Below, in pieces: positions 63,111-64,000 of a stretch of 64,000 bases of DNA. Origin of the DNA: an alpha proteobacterium HIMB59 (GTDB taxonomy: Bacteria; Pseudomonadota; Alphaproteobacteria; HIMB59). The notes under the pieces were generated by a model. The model saw only the letters and a list, made by a program, of their open reading frames with translations. It ran no database searches and was not told where the DNA came from. The position numbers and the translations under genes are program-made. The stretch spans positions 558,001 through 622,000 of the forward strand of contig CP003801.1 of NCBI GenBank assembly GCA_000299115.1, in the 5' to 3' direction. Position 1 is the stretch's first letter. Each line of letters begins with the position of its first letter.

Positions 63111-64000
63111 ATGAACAAACTAATCAAAGTATTAGCTGTTTTGATGTGCTTTTCTTTCGGTTCTGCTAAAGCAGTGGAAATCGTTTCCTTTAATGCAGCG
63201 TCTTCTGAGGCTTATGTGGGAGCGTTCGTAAAAGGAATTAAAGCAACAGCTGAGCAATACGGTTATGACATTACTGTTTTTGAAAATAACTATAACCAAG
63301 CTGAGCAAAACCAACAAGTTGAACAATATCTATCAAGTGGTGCACTCCCAGATGTTTTCATTTGGTGGCCACCTGATGCAGTTGCAGGCTTAGGTTCACT
63401 TAGAAAATTAGCTAAAACTGGTGTCCCAGTTTTAAAGATTAATCAATTACCGAATGAGCAGGATAAAGCATTTATCTTTGGATATGCTGGACCAGACGAT
63501 AGCCTTCGTGCTTATAACGCAGGTGAAATGATGGTTAAAGCAATGAAGATGAAACAAGCTGCAGGCGGTGAAGGTTTCAACGTAATTGCACTGTCATACC
63601 CACACTCTTACGGTGGATATGGTCTTTCTATTAATGCATTCAAACAAGCTATAGCAGGTACAGACCTGAATCTAATCGGAGATATCGGTGAAGGATTTGG
63701 TCAAGCAAATGGTTATAAGGGTGCAGCAAAACTGATCGCAAAAGTTAAAGATCAAGGTATTCATTTTGTATACGGAATGGATGATGCGATCCTAACAGGT
63801 GGTATTAAAGCTCTTGAAGAAGCTGGTTATAACGTCGACTGGTATGCAGGTACAGGTAAAAGTGGTAGCGTAGATAGCGATGCTGTTATTACTGTTGGTA
63901 CTGTATGTAATGGTGATAAGCAGATGATTACTGATGGTAAGCAATTCGGTACTACTCTTCAATCACCTCTTCATGAAGGTCAGTTAGCTATCGCTCTTGT
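63111..64000 (+). CDS. Sugar ABC transporter substrate-binding protein, 5' part
   Basis: Open from ATG 63111 to the window edge, 296 codons seen and no stop. A strong AAGGAGGA precedes the ATG. Signal peptide MNKLIKVLAVLMCFSFGSAKA, then a class I sugar-binding fold: VEIVSFNAASSEAYVGAFVKGIKATAEQYG, LPDVFIWWPPDAVAGL, ALSYPHSYGGYGLSINAFKQAI, VYGMDDAILTGGIKALEEAG. Third such protein in the window. Permease and ATPase genes are expected downstream. Divergent from the winged-helix fusion, which probably controls it. Confidence 0.9.
   Translation, partial: MNKLIKVLAVLMCFSFGSAKAVEIVSFNAASSEAYVGAFVKGIKATAEQYGYDITVFENNYNQAEQNQQVEQYLSSGALPDVFIWWPPDAVAGLGSLRKLAKTGVPVLKINQLPNEQDKAFIFGYAGPDDSLRAYNAGEMMVKAMKMKQAAGGEGFNVIALSYPHSYGGYGLSINAFKQAIAGTDLNLIGDIGEGFGQANGYKGAAKLIAKVKDQGIHFVYGMDDAILTGGIKALEEAGYNVDWYAGTGKSGSVDSDAVITVGTVCNGDKQMITDGKQFGTTLQSPLHEGQLAIAL

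Overview
The window looks like chromosome from a streamlined, AT-rich, free-living alphaproteobacterium. Evidence is the proteobacterial-style order infC-rpmI-rplT-pheS-pheT-lepA, a gltD-gltB pair, heterotetrameric sarcosine oxidase, very short intergenic gaps, many stop/start overlaps (TAATG, GTGA, TTGA) and many TTG or GTG starts. The load of sugar ABC transporters and of methylated-amine and sugar catabolism suggests a marine surface-water lineage of the SAR11-like, HIMB59 or AEGEAN-169 type. That placement is inference from gene content; no marker phylogeny was possible. No gap exceeds 300 bases. No CRISPR array, insertion sequence, integrase, rRNA or origin was seen. One tRNA-Ser(GGA) is present.

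Layout. 1-7.9 kb: tail of an NDUFA9-like gene, uppP, gltD-gltB and an alpha/beta hydrolase. 7.9-9.9 kb: two glycosyltransferases. 10-16.5 kb: translation block infC, rpmI, rplT, pheS, pheT, lepA, with a possible pseudoknot leader before rpmI. 16.5-21 kb: surface-glycan patch of glycosyltransferases and FkbM-type methyltransferases around the tRNA-Ser. 21-23.4 kb: rmuC, an unknown small gene and ribA. 23.4-36.3 kb: a ten-gene minus-strand run of ROK kinase, phosphofructokinase, Fe/2-oxoglutarate dioxygenase, soxBDAG, dimethylglycine-dehydrogenase-like enzyme, MetF-like reductase and DmdA-like demethylase, closed by a strong terminator. Together these could strip N-methyl groups from betaine-type compounds into the folate pool.

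36.3-46.3 kb: sugar-handling genes, including a Gfo/Idh/MocA dehydrogenase, SGNH hydrolase, aldo/keto reductase, ribokinase, FucU/RbsD mutarotase, 2-hydroxyacid dehydrogenase, D-lyxose isomerase, PfkB kinase, class I aldolase-like protein, xylulokinase and FrcK-like kinase. 46.3-52.6 kb: a minus-strand operon of split transketolase, FGGY kinase and an FrcBCA-like sugar ABC transporter, with a FucI/AraA-like isomerase divergent from it. This resembles an isomerase-kinase-transketolase route for a pentose or branched sugar.

54.2-61.3 kb: a second sugar/polyol ABC transporter whose permease carries a large extra periplasmic segment, then an HpcH/HpaI aldolase, inositol 2-dehydrogenase (iolG), inosose dehydratase (iolE) and a short-chain dehydrogenase, suggesting myo-inositol-type use. 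61.3-64 kb: a winged-helix protein fused to a MalE-like solute-binding domain, the only recognisable transcription factor in the window. It is divergent from a third sugar-binding protein that runs off the end. A 17-bp palindrome lies in the gap between them. This fusion regulator is the most unusual item seen.
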